From Glebionis coronaria (taxonomy: Eukaryota > Streptophyta > Magnoliopsida > Asterales > Asteraceae): 64,000 nt of DNA. The position numbers and the translations under genes were made by a program. Positions within the stretch are counted from its first letter, which is position 1, and each line of letters starts with the position of its first letter. The notes under the pieces are model-generated. The model ran no database searches. It had not been told where the DNA came from and saw only the letters and a program-made list of their open reading frames with translations. This document shows positions 14,113-29,500 of the stretch, one piece after another. The stretch covers positions 395,502,974 to 395,566,973 of the forward strand of contig CM046878.1 of NCBI GenBank assembly GCA_025667525.1, in the 5' to 3' direction.

Positions 14113-16389
14113 GCTGAAATTGTACAGCCAGTCATCGAGTCTCAGGTACAACAAGAAAAGGAGGCTGATACAACGACTCAAGACAAACCAACTGATGAAG
14201 AGCCTGTGTTATATGCTGATGAAGAAATGCTCTCATTAGAAGATTATGTCTCTGATATTGAGTCCATGCCTGAGGATGAATTCCCTGAGGGAATGTTCGA
14301 TGAAGAGGATGAAGAAGATGAGGAAGACCAGCTGTCTGTCTCTCCTCCTAAAGAAATAGCTGTGTCTACACCAGCTGGTGACAAGACTTCTCCTCTCAAG
14401 GAAGCTGTTGATACTCCAAACTCTGCTACCTCAGCAACAACAGTCTTCCAAAGACCAACTTATGATCCAACAGCAGAATTTCTCATGTTTGATCATCCTG
14501 CCCAGACCAACTTTGACTTAATACCAAGGGGGGATAACTATGCTCAGCAAAGCCTCAATATCAAGAATCTTCAGCCTGTCCATCATCAATCTGATATTGA
14601 GCGCTTATCAAGAAAGATGGATGTGATCAAGTCTGAGATGCACAACTTTACTGTGACATTTCCAGGCATCATCAAAAAGGCTGTGACTGAGGCTGTCACT
14701 GAGCCAATTCAGGATGGTGCAAGAAGAGGTGTGGCCCAGGGACTCGGTCATCTTTCAACAAGAATAAAGGATGCTATTGACTCAGCCATCCCTGCCATGT
14801 TCCATGAACATGAACACACCATGCACAGGCACTTTAATGCTGTTCGCACCAGGCAATACAACCATGCTAACTTTATTGTCAGGCGTGTTCAGGCAAATAC
14901 TAATGCAAATGCCAACCTCCTGCTAAAGATTGCCAGGGCTTCAAGAAAAAGACAACGTGCTATGGCTGCCTCTGTGGAGCAGATTGCAAGACGTTTTCAA
15001 GCACGTTCATCCAAACATCTGCGAAGTAAGGATAAACGTGAGGGGGAGAAGAATACAACACTCAGCCTTGCATCTGCTGAACAAGGATCATCATCAGCTA
15101 ACCCCACAACTACACCTGTTCCTCTCCAAGTCATCACACCTGTTATAATACCTGATGATGAGGATAATACTCAGGGGGAGCAACAAACTCAAGATGGAGC
15201 TGACTCATCAAAGTCTCTGGTTTTGGTTAACACCAGCAAGCCTGAGGATGATGATGAGCCAGCTGCCAAGAAATTAAAATTCACTGTTAGCTCTCTCCCC
15301 AAAGCTATTCAAATTCAGGCTCAGACAGCGTTTATCAAAAGAGCTGATGTTTTGAAAAACATAAGTGTGGAGTCCTCTGTCTCGAAGAAAGGAAAGGAGA
15401 TAGTTTTGGTTGATACTGATACCAAACTTAAGAAGATAGCTGCGATGCTAGAAACAGGAGGATCCACCACAGACCTTTCCCAATTCTCAACCTTTACACC
15501 TTCTGATGAGATTCCTTTGACCCCTGAAGAAATAGAGCAACAGGCTGAAGAATTCAAAAGATTAAATGAACTCAAGACAGCCAAAGAATTGAATGAAGCT
15601 ACTCTGAGGAAGATGACACCACCTGAAAGGGAAAAACAAAAACAAAGGTTGAGGGAAATGGAAACAAAACGCGCTGAGGCTTTAAGGAAAGTCAAAGCTG
15701 ACTATGATACCTGCGTGAACAACAGATATGCTGCTGGCAAGATAACCAAGTTCAAATACACCATTCATAAATCCACAAACACCCCACAGATGATCTTATG
15801 GAGGGAAAACCAACAGAGAAATATGGATGTGTTTGACAACTTCAGGTTAAAGACACTTGGGTTATCAGAATGGTTCGAACTTGAAGCCTTAGCTGCCAAG
15901 AAGTCTGGACAGGCTAATTTTCTTCTGCTTAAAACTCTGAAGGCCAAGTTTAACTGGATCAAGGAAACAGCAGCCAAACTTAAGATTGATCCCCCACCAC
16001 AGCTTTTTGAACAAGAACCCCCAAAGACAGGCAACAAAAGAATAAGGATTTCACAAATTGTTAACGAAACTTTTGTTACTGAAGATGTTCAAGTGGATGG
16101 TATGCACAGGGATTTGATCATCCCAAATGGTATTGTTGGCCCTGTTGATGGTCAGACATACACAGAGCCTGAAATAGGAATGGCATTCATGAACAAGGCT
16201 TGCCAGTATGCTTTTCAAAGGGAAGATGAGCTGTGCTTAGCTTCAACTATTCAGCTACTCTGTCACAAGAAGTGTCTCAAGATCAACACAGAGTATTCCA
16301 AGAAGTTTGCAAAGACTTTACAGGATGAAATTGATAATAGATTAGACTTGGCTGAAGCTGAAGAAAGAATAAAAAACGATGACTATTGA
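14113..16389 (+). CDS. Extra ORF of the SIRE-like element, exon 2
   Basis: 758 codons open from 14113 to the TGA at 16387; the first in-frame ATG is 14206. Visible features: an acidic run (DEEDEEDEEDQ) near 14310, basic and Arg-rich stretches near 14930-15050, a short basic KKLKF patch near 15275 that could act in nuclear import, and a long Glu/Lys/Arg-rich predicted coiled coil at about 15520-15720. No membrane-spanning segment is visible. Together with exon 1 the product would be about 1,140 residues. Function unknown; conserved length in a young element suggests it was under selection until recently. Confidence 0.75.
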   Translation, partial: AEIVQPVIESQVQQEKEADTTTQDKPTDEEPVLYADEEMLSLEDYVSDIESMPEDEFPEGMFDEEDEEDEEDQLSVSPPKEIAVSTPAGDKTSPLKEAVDTPNSATSATTVFQRPTYDPTAEFLMFDHPAQTNFDLIPRGDNYAQQSLNIKNLQPVHHQSDIERLSRKMDVIKSEMHNFTVTFPGIIKKAVTEAVTEPIQDGARRGVAQGLGHLSTRIKDAIDSAIPAMFHEHEHTMHRHFNAVRTRQYNHANFIVRRVQANTNANANLLLKIARASRKRQRAMAASVEQIARRFQARSSKHLRSKDKREGEKNTTLSLASAEQGSSSANPTTTPVPLQVITPVIIPDDEDNTQGEQQTQDGADSSKSLVLVNTSKPEDDDEPAAKKLKFTVSSLPKAIQIQAQTAFIKRADVLKNISVESSVSKKGKEIVLVDTDTKLKKIAAMLETGGSTTDLSQFSTFTPSDEIPLTPEEIEQQAEEFKRLNELKTAKELNEATLRKMTPPEREKQKQRLREMETKRAEALRKVKADYDTCVNNRYAAGKITKFKYTIHKSTNTPQMILWRENQQRNMDVFDNFRLKTLGLSEWFELEALAAKKSGQANFLLLKTLKAKFNWIKETAAKLKIDPPPQLFEQEPPKTGNKRIRISQIVNETFVTEDVQVDGMHRDLIIPNGIVGPVDGQTYTEPEIGMAFMNKACQYAFQREDELCLASTIQLLCHKKCLKINTEYSKKFAKTLQDEIDNRLDLAEAEERIKNDDY

Positions 16390-16577
16390 AGATGTTCACA
16401 GCCCTTTTACCTTCATCTTTTATTTTACTTATGTAATGCACTTGTAATTTTCTTTAAGTTTTAATAAAATCATGAGGTATGTTTGTTTAGATCTGTTATG
16501 TGTAAGAAGAAGCTGTTAAACTCACTTACCTTAACTTAGTTAGATCTAGCATTATTTATGTTTAAATAGGGGGAGAT
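16390..16577 (+). other. 3' non-coding segment with polypurine tract
   Basis: AT-rich trailer ending in the purine run 'agggggaga' (16568-16576) one base before the 3' LTR. This is the plus-strand priming site for reverse transcription. Confidence 0.85.
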
Positions 16578-17322
16578 TGTTGGGAATCTAAACTTGTTAG
16601 ATTCCCTGATCATTGATTTAAACATAATTAGGCTGTTAGATAGTCCCTTGCCTGTGCCTAGGAGGCAGGCAAGTTTCGCAAGACTCACAGAGATCCAAGT
16701 CTCTGTGAGCAACCTTAGAGGAGTCCATGTCAGAGACATTGTCAGGGAAGTCGAAGATTACCTGAAGACATACTCATTGGCTGTGATGGATAACAGCCAA
16801 GATGTATCAGGGACTCTGAGGGGTTGAGAGTTAACAGGGGTGGCAATACCCTGATAACTCTCAGCACACTTTGGACATGCCATTTGTGTGTTCGAGACTA
16901 TGAAGAATAAGGAAACTGTTTTTGACAACTATTCCTTAAAGCATAATGGAAGACTACCAAGAATAGAAGGACATCATGTAACTGATGTGGGAACTTGTAA
17001 AAGCTTGTGTAGTCGACATCAAGTACTGTTTAAGTCAAACTCATAACACTATAAATAGGATGTGTATCCATGCATTAATGTTTAACACTTTGAGATATTA
17101 AGAACATTATTGCATATAACTTAGTGAATCAAACAGCTACGACTGTATTCATAAGTTAGGGTTTATTGTTGTTCAAAGTGTGCACAACACATTGTCATCA
17201 AACTGTGTTATCCATAACACTTGTAATTCTTTATTATACAATAATAAGATTACGTTTGAAAAGTAATACTTTGTGGTAATTAAGTTAAGATTAGGGTTTC
17301 TTGCATTGATTAGGGACTTTCA
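16578..17322 (+). repeat. 3' LTR of the SIRE-like element
   Basis: 745 bp, TG...CA, followed by the TSD ATAAA (17323-17327). Differs from the 5' LTR by about 8 substitutions and one missing A near 17155. Confidence 0.95.
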
Positions 17323-17327
17323 ATAAA

Positions 17328-18566
17328 GATCTAAACTTCCATTAAAAAATTAATGAATTGTAAACATAAAAAAGATGACTTTTGGGCAACTTTAACCTCG
17401 TTTATACATGTTGGTTCCGGTCTAAGCTTTTCAATATAAGTTTTTTTGCAGATAGTAAACAGTAAATAGAATATTAAGACTAACCTCTTATTGAGTATGA
17501 TCAAAGACCATCTTCCAGTCTAGACACCTTCCAGTTTAAAAGGCACGCAGTCCAACATTGCTAATAAAACATGAATGTTAAGTCTTTTTATAAAAAATTA
17601 GCAATAGGCACAAAGTTGGTTAATTCAAGTTGTCATAACATATAGAAATCAGTTAATATGAAGGTCAAACAATAAGAGCCAAAGGTACCCTTTATGTCTA
17701 TAACATCAGATTGCAAATCCCCAGGTGACAAGACTCAAGAGTCTTGGCTGAAAAAAACAGAAATCGATCAAGTATTGAATAATAACAACTACATCAATAA
17801 CCTTTATTTCTGACGGGAACGTCCGCTTTCTTGGAACTTCAACAATGGCAACGCCAATGATGGACCCAGATGAAACACGTGTAACATTGTTTTTCCAACA
17901 CAGCATAGCTAACACAGATTATATAGTTCTGCTCCGTAGAGGAAACTTGAGCCAGTTTTTACATTATGTTTTATAAGATAGATTTAGGCTATAAATTAAA
18001 AGTCTCATGATACAACAAAGACTATTTGGTACCGTGTTAAGAGATATAATACGGTTGTAGTAAAGAGTGTAGTGGTTTGATGGTGCCACTGCTGCTGATA
18101 TCAAATACTTTCAGCTTATCACTCAATTATGACATTTGATCTTGTATGACAAAAATTAGGAATAAAGTCGCACCTTTTCGTTCCAGTTCTCATTGTCAGT
18201 ATGTGGCATCTAATTTATTGTGGTTTAGACACATATGCGTATGATTTTTGGTTAACCAATGTATCACAAACACAATAGCCGCCCAAACATCTTTTTATAT
18301 ATCACCTGTGTGTATCTCTATTCCTTTTAGTGTGGCAGCCTGCTGCTGTTAACATAACCTATGAAACCGTCCTCGGTTTCTGGTGTCGCAAGTGCCGGGT
18401 TCATAGCCATCTTCAAATGCCTGATATGGTACCCCTGTTTTCAAATATTTCAGAGCAAACCAAAATATAAACTCTATATGGGCTCTCAGCATTCACTTCA
18501 TCCCTCAGTCTCAGTCTCCACGTGAATCTACAGAAAGCTTTTGGAAGAACTTCAGACTTTAGCAAT
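17328..18566. other. No gene recognised
   Basis: AT-rich sequence right of the SIRE element. A - strand frame at 17706-17915 has a possible exon (17800-17915) followed by a donor-like site, but I do not recognise the product. The CAMTA fragment at 18567-18911 does not continue here into the ankyrin part. Confidence 0.4.
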
Positions 18567-18911
18567 TCAAATATTTTTTTCTAATACACTTGGACCTTTA
18601 CCACCTTCTGCCACCTTGTGAAGAAGCCATGCATACAGCTTTTCCCTTAATAGCTTTTGAAGTAGTTGATTCCTAACCTTTTCTAAAAAGAAATCCTCTT
18701 CAGATGTACGCTTTAGCATTTTGTCCCACTCGCTGTTGTCCTCCTGAATTAATGAGCTAAGTTGACTGGTCGGTTCAGGATCATTCACAATAGGGGCAAC
18801 ACTACTATGTGATCCAAATGACAATAGTTTCACAAAACGCATGTGTAGGAGTGCTTCATTAGAGTTGTCCGCACTGATGTCTGTACCATCGATATGAACA
18901 CAAGTCCGCAA
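18567..18911 (-). pseudogene. Calmodulin-binding transcription activator (CAMTA) fragment
   Basis: About 105 residues match the stretch between the TIG/IPT domain and the ankyrin repeats of plant CAMTA proteins: ALLHMRFVKLLSFG, then SEWDKML..SEEDFFLEKV and QLLQKLLREKLYAWLLHKVA, then EGGKGPSVL. CAMTAs are nuclear, Ca2+/calmodulin-responsive transcription factors. The match stops abruptly after GPSVL, followed by unrelated codons and a stop. No CG-1 domain, ankyrin repeats or IQ motifs are visible nearby. It is therefore an isolated exon-sized fragment, perhaps left by duplication or transposon capture. The upstream 100 nt may hold degraded TIG sequence, but that is uncertain. Confidence 0.8.
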
Positions 18912-19780
18912 TACATATCATCCCGCAATAGGATCAAAATGTTTGAACCTTATTGGTCACAGAGGCACGCTCAAACATGTGTGTATATCCCATTTATACA
19001 ACACATTGAACAGATGTACTTCCTGCGCTTAGTTGTAGAAAGACCCTCTTTCATCACAGTTTCTTAGCTAACGCCATACAATTTATAACCCAGCTGGTGT
19101 GGGTTGGTCATTGTCTGCGCGTAAAAAGCCATCATTGTTACTATTTAATGGGTTTCGGACATCTACCACTGTTTGGACATTTCCCTTAAAGTACGTAATA
19201 AATCAAATATTTTAATGCTCAGGGCAGAGGAGTATAAAAAAGGTTTATGAAAAGAGAAATACGTGCAACATGCATCCAAATTACGTTTCTTAAAAGTCTA
19301 CTCTTTTCTCATATAGTATATTAGACCTTAAATGTACGTTGTTCATATAGTATAAAGCTTATGCATCATATAGGCTTTTTAATGGGAATTGCGACATCAG
19401 TTTATGTACAAAATCAGTATAATGATCAAAAGTCAGAAAATCTGTTACTGAAATAATTTAAATATTTTAAGCTGAAAACACTACAAGGGATTATATATTT
19501 TGAGCACCTTTGTCTTTACGTTTTGCTAGAGCCTCGAACTCTATCGTTACGACTCCCTGAATTCAACCTCACACGGATGCATTTTGACGAAGCGTCCGGT
19601 CCATCTACCGTAATGGTAACTAAGAATATTCTGAACTATTTATCGATCCACACCCATATTGCTACCTCTGCATATTTTATACATAAATTGAGTATTAACT
19701 TGGGAAGAGAAGTGTTTCACGGGTGTATATGGCAGCCGATCTGCTTGTCATCTTTTGGATGAGTGTTGTCCGGACAAACA
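18912..19780. other. No gene recognised
   Basis: AT-rich sequence between the CAMTA fragment and the hAT MITE. The 79-codon + frame at 19523-19762 has no recognisable domain. Confidence 0.4.
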
Positions 19781-19788
19781 ATGATGGC

Positions 19789-20133
19789 TAGGGCTGAGCA
19801 TCGGTCCGGGACCGGACCGGACCGACCAAGACCGGACCGGACCGAGGACCGAAATGGTCCAAAACCCCGGACCGAGACCGGACCGAAATAGTCCGGTCCG
19901 GTCCGGGTTGGTCCGGTCCGGTTCGGTCCTCGGTCCGGTCCGGTCCTATTAGACATATTTGACGAGATTTTTGGTAAGACCGAACCGGACCGGACCGACC
20001 GGACCGAAGACCGAATTCGTCCGAAACCCCGGACCGAGGACCGGAGCGAAATTACTCGGTCCGGTTCGGTTCGGTCCGGTCCGGTCCGGTTTTCCGGTCC
20101 GGGTCGGTTTTGGGTCTGCCGTGCTCAGCCCTA
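19789..20133. mobile_element. hAT MITE, 345 bp, made of GGACC/GGTCC repeats
   Basis: TIRs TAGGGCTGAGCA...TGCTCAGCCCTA and a perfect 8-bp TSD ATGATGGC (19781-19788 and 20134-20141) identify a hAT-superfamily insertion. The interior is almost wholly built from 'ggaccggaccgg' on one side and its complement on the other, giving extreme self-complementarity. Pro/Arg/Thr-rich reading frames on both strands are by-products of this composition. Confidence 0.9.
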
Positions 20134-20141
20134 ATGATGGC

Positions 20142-21160
20142 ACTAATGATGTCACTCCTTGGGTTGTAATACATAAAAATCAGAAGAAACAAATCATCCA
20201 ATTGTAAACTATGTAAATCAGGCGTTCTATTTTGGACCACATGCTGCTAGGAACTTTTCAATAGTTATGAGCTTGCTTTCCATCACCAACAATTGAAACC
20301 TCGACTTGACTGATGTTAGACCACATTGGAGACTGGAACTGATATGGTTGCCCAATGATTTGTCAAAAATTGTTAACAGGAGAAAGAGTAGGCATATATC
20401 AATGTGTTTGGATCATGCATCTGATATTAATTTGGGGTCTACTTGATTTAGCAGACCCCATTGATGATAATGAGTATGACTATATGAAAAAGATTTGATA
20501 TAGAAAAAAACTAACCTGGATTTAAACTATTTAATCATATTGTTAACCTTGATTTCAGCAACATCAGATAACTTCAATATCTTGTCCCAATGCTTGTCCG
20601 GTACTGGATCCATGGTAGTTCCCATGGAAGCTCAAAAGAAAGCTCAACTGGTGTTAAACAAATAGCCATAAAATTAAAATAATTACTGAAAATACATACC
20701 TGATTGTTGCTTTCATTCACTGGTATCCCGTATCATTCAATCGGTGGTTGAATTTCTTAACATACAAATAAAAAAGATGTACCATAAAAACTTGTATCTT
20801 TGTCAAATAAGATTAATAATTCAAGAAGCATATAATTTACTGGTAGATGATAGAAAACGTAAAAACTTATCTCAAGGTTAATTAAATCTGCATATTTAAC
20901 ATAAAAATAACACAGTGAGAACTGAGAACGGATGAATCCATTAATGTTATAAGGGTTCTAATAAAAAAATAACCATTATGATGATGAATGATGAATGATG
21001 AATACGTTTATAAGATATTAAGAGGATATGAGATTAACTTGGAAGCTACAATTAAGGAATGGATTTATATGCCATCCGAAGTTTTCTACGAAAATAACTG
21101 TGAGAACATCAGATATTTTTAATTCCGAAATTTCATATATTTTCCTAAAATAAATTAAGT
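20142..21160. other. No gene recognised
   Basis: AT-rich, no domain-like reading frame on either strand, with a short 'gatgaatgatgaatgatgaat' run near 20980-21003. Confidence 0.5.

Positions 21161-26475
<5,315 letters not shown>

Positions 26476-26550
<75 letters not shown>
26476..26550. repeat. (TA)n microsatellite, 75 bp
   Basis: TA array between elements B and F. Confidence 0.95.
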
Positions 26551-26553
<3 letters not shown>

Positions 26554-29500
26554 ATGGGTTTTAGAGAAAACCCTACTTTTATAGAAAACTTAGAAAACAA
26601 AGTTACAGGGTAAAAATGGTAAATGTTTCAAGTTTCATGGTAGGAAAGGAAAAATTGAAAAAAAGGACGGTGATTATTTTAAATCTCTCTTCCTCGACCG
26701 TCACGCATACACTCACACTCACAAGTCACACCCACAACTTCCACACACAAACTTACACACCAAGCTACAACCAGCGGAACACCGGAGACCGTCGTTTCAC
26801 AGAGTCCACGCGCCACGGTGTTTCCTTATCATCCCCAAATCACTTTATTTAGGTCAGCCTTAAATGAAGATTTAAATGACTTTTAGGTCGGATGTAATCA
26901 GCTGTGGTAATTAGTGATCAATTTTGTCTTAATTAAGTGACGTTATGCTTTAGGTATTCTGTATGATTATTGATTAATTCAATGACGGTATGATTTAGGT
27001 CAAATGCACTCATCTGTGTATTCTAGTGACTTATATTTGACTTAATTTTGTTGTATGTTTGTATATCTATTTAGTTAACGGTAAGCATCATGTTCTAGGT
27101 GACATGTATAGTTTAGTGATTTATTTTGTTGAAAGTTTTGGGCATTTGTTTGTATTATGGCATTAGCATCTGTTTGTGATGTTTAGATAAGTTTACTTTA
27201 CGGTATCCATTCATAAATCCTTGTAAATTAGACCGAGAACGAGGATCCGGGCTTCTTTGTTTCCGAAAAAGGACGAAAAAAGCTGAGTAAACACTATCCC
27301 CATTTATTCTTGATTCTTAAAATAGCATGTACTAGGATATATTTTTTCCAGTAATAAATAAGAAATGAATACAGATAAAAAGGAACTAACATAAGATTAA
27401 TGAATAATGACATTGCATGTGAAACAAAGAAAATGAGATTTTAGAAATTGGTACAGCGTGCCTACATTTGAAGCGGGGAATCTGGTTGGTTGGTTGAAAT
27501 AAGTGAGAAGATGGATCTGTGAGTAATAGAAGAAGAGGGGTGCAAACGAGCCGAGCCGAGCTCGAGCCCGCCAGATCTCGAGCTTGGCTCGTTTAGGTTC
27601 TACAAATCTCGTTTCGAGCCTTATTATTTAGGCTCGGGCTCGACTCGTGGTATGGTAGACAAGCTCGGGCTCGGCTCGAGCTCGGCTCGTTTATATGATT
27701 TGGCAACATAAAAATAAAGCTTGGCTCGAGATCGGCTCGTAATATATCTAAATTAGGCTCGTTAAAAATCTTGTTATTAAGCTCGTTAATAAGCTTGTTA
27801 TTAAGCTCGTTAAGAAGCTCGTATATAAAATATTAGGCTCGTTTAGGCTCGCGAGCCCAAACGAGCTTTGTACGTAAAGCTCGAGTTCGAGCTTGTTTAA
27901 TAAACGATCTGCAAATTAGGCTCGAGCTCGGGCTCGAGCTCGTGTAAGCTCGGCTCGTTCGAGATTTTTAGCGATCCGATCTCGATCTTTTCATGAGCAG
28001 CTCGGCTCATTTCCACCCCTAGATCTGTCTAATGAAGTAATAGGTTTTTATTTATAAACTGTTTTACTTTTTTTAATTTATTTAATTTAAGGATATGTAA
28101 TTGGGAGATGTGGAATTATGAACACATAGGAGGAGTGTTTTACTTGTTTGTCCTATAACTATGTTAAGTTATGCATTCATGGCATGACTTCTTCTATTAC
28201 AAATAGCTACTTGACTTGGTTAAGAATATATTTTTTCTAGAAAATCTCAAGTTTGATCCAACTTATATCAAAAGAATATTGTGAATGTCATCGTATATTT
28301 TAGATGATTACTATATACTAAAGATTAATGTATTTTAAATCAGGCTCGAATACAAGTAGTTGGATCCCTGTATCTTGTTGGGAGTTGCTTTTGATAAGAT
28401 GCGATATACAAAAGACACAAAGCTCAACATCTTAGTTGTTCTTATGGGAGTTGTTTTTTGCACCGTTACTGATCTATGTGATTAGATAATTAAATGAAAA
28501 TAATTTATGATTAGAACATCCCATGAAACTTTTTAGTGTCAATTATGTATGATTAAAGCATTGCGTGATATATTACGGCATTCATTAAGTATGATTATGG
28601 CATCCATTAATTATGATTAGTGCATTATTGGTTAAAGTATGGCATCTGTTAGGATGCGTAGTTTATCGTTGGTCATAGCTGGGCTTCCATTTGTATCATT
28701 AGGGAATATATTAGGATGTTTGTTATATAAGAAAATCATTTTAGGTTGGAGGGAGTAATCAAAGCTTAAGTTTTCTCTATATTGTGAATGTCGTAGTGGC
28801 TTGTCTATGTGCTTTGGGTTTGGCAACACCAACTGGTGTCTTTGTAATACCTTTTGTCTAAGCTATATGTATAGATCATTCAAGATATGGCCTCATGATT
28901 GATATTAGTTGGTTCCGCTAATTAATGTGGCTTTTCGGCTTGTGATTTACGATTTTAGGATAATGTGCTCTAAAAGTGTATACGACCTTTGCACTGAGCA
29001 TGAAGAAAAAGAATTTGATGGTAAACGCATATGTTTTATATGTTTTTATGGAGTCGGTTTGTTGTTTATTTTAGGCATCTGTTAGTAATGCATTAGGGCA
29101 GCCCTTATATGTACGACCACCACCATCGAAACGACTGTACCTACTCAGTTTCCTGTCTTTCTTAATCACTCAAGTCAAACCTCATCAGGTATGGTATAAT
29201 CTTATAAAACTTTTTTTTCAAAATTTAAATTAGATATTTAAATAGGTGTTGAAGTTTATTGAAAGTATATAATAATATATCGTCTTTTCTTTATAATATT
29301 GGAAATTTTGACAAAATATGCATGAAATAACATGTTTATTAAAGTTGCGCACCACGTGTAAAGGTTAGATCATTCGTTTGAACATTTTTATGTTTGATTA
29401 GTGTATTGAAATATTAAGGCATATTTATGGAATATTTTTGGTGCATCTGTATTTAAGAAAATAACGCATCATCTGTATGGAATATATGCATGAAATACTT

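Larger units (their letters stand above)
5137..17322 (+). mobile_element. Complete SIRE-type Ty1/copia LTR retrotransposon, 12.19 kb
   Basis: Bounded by direct LTRs of 746 and 745 bp that begin TGTTGGG and end CA, and by a perfect 5-bp TSD (ATAAA at 5132-5136 and 17323-17327). Order: 5' LTR, initiator-Met tRNA primer site, gag, protease-integrase-RT-RNase H (copia order), a large extra two-exon ORF, purine tract, 3' LTR. The size and the ORF downstream of pol are hallmarks of the SIRE (Sirevirus) lineage. By eye the LTRs differ at about 8 substitutions and 1 indel (about 1.1%). With an assumed 1.3e-8 substitutions per site per year that implies roughly 0.4 million years. Gag and the first exon of the extra ORF carry frame breaks, so this copy is probably not self-sufficient. 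Confidence 0.95.

Noticed and set aside
14113..16389. Envelope glycoprotein in the SIRE extra ORF
   Set aside because: No signal peptide, membrane span or glycoprotein-like layout visible; charged, coiled-coil-rich sequence fits a cytoplasmic or nuclear protein better.
12240..16389. A captured host gene in the SIRE element instead of an element gene
   Set aside because: Position after pol and size fit the extra ORF known in SIRE elements; no host protein family is recognised in it.
19717..20240. Pro/Arg/Gly-rich proteins on both strands
   Set aside because: Composition artefact of the GGACC/GGTCC repeats of the hAT MITE.
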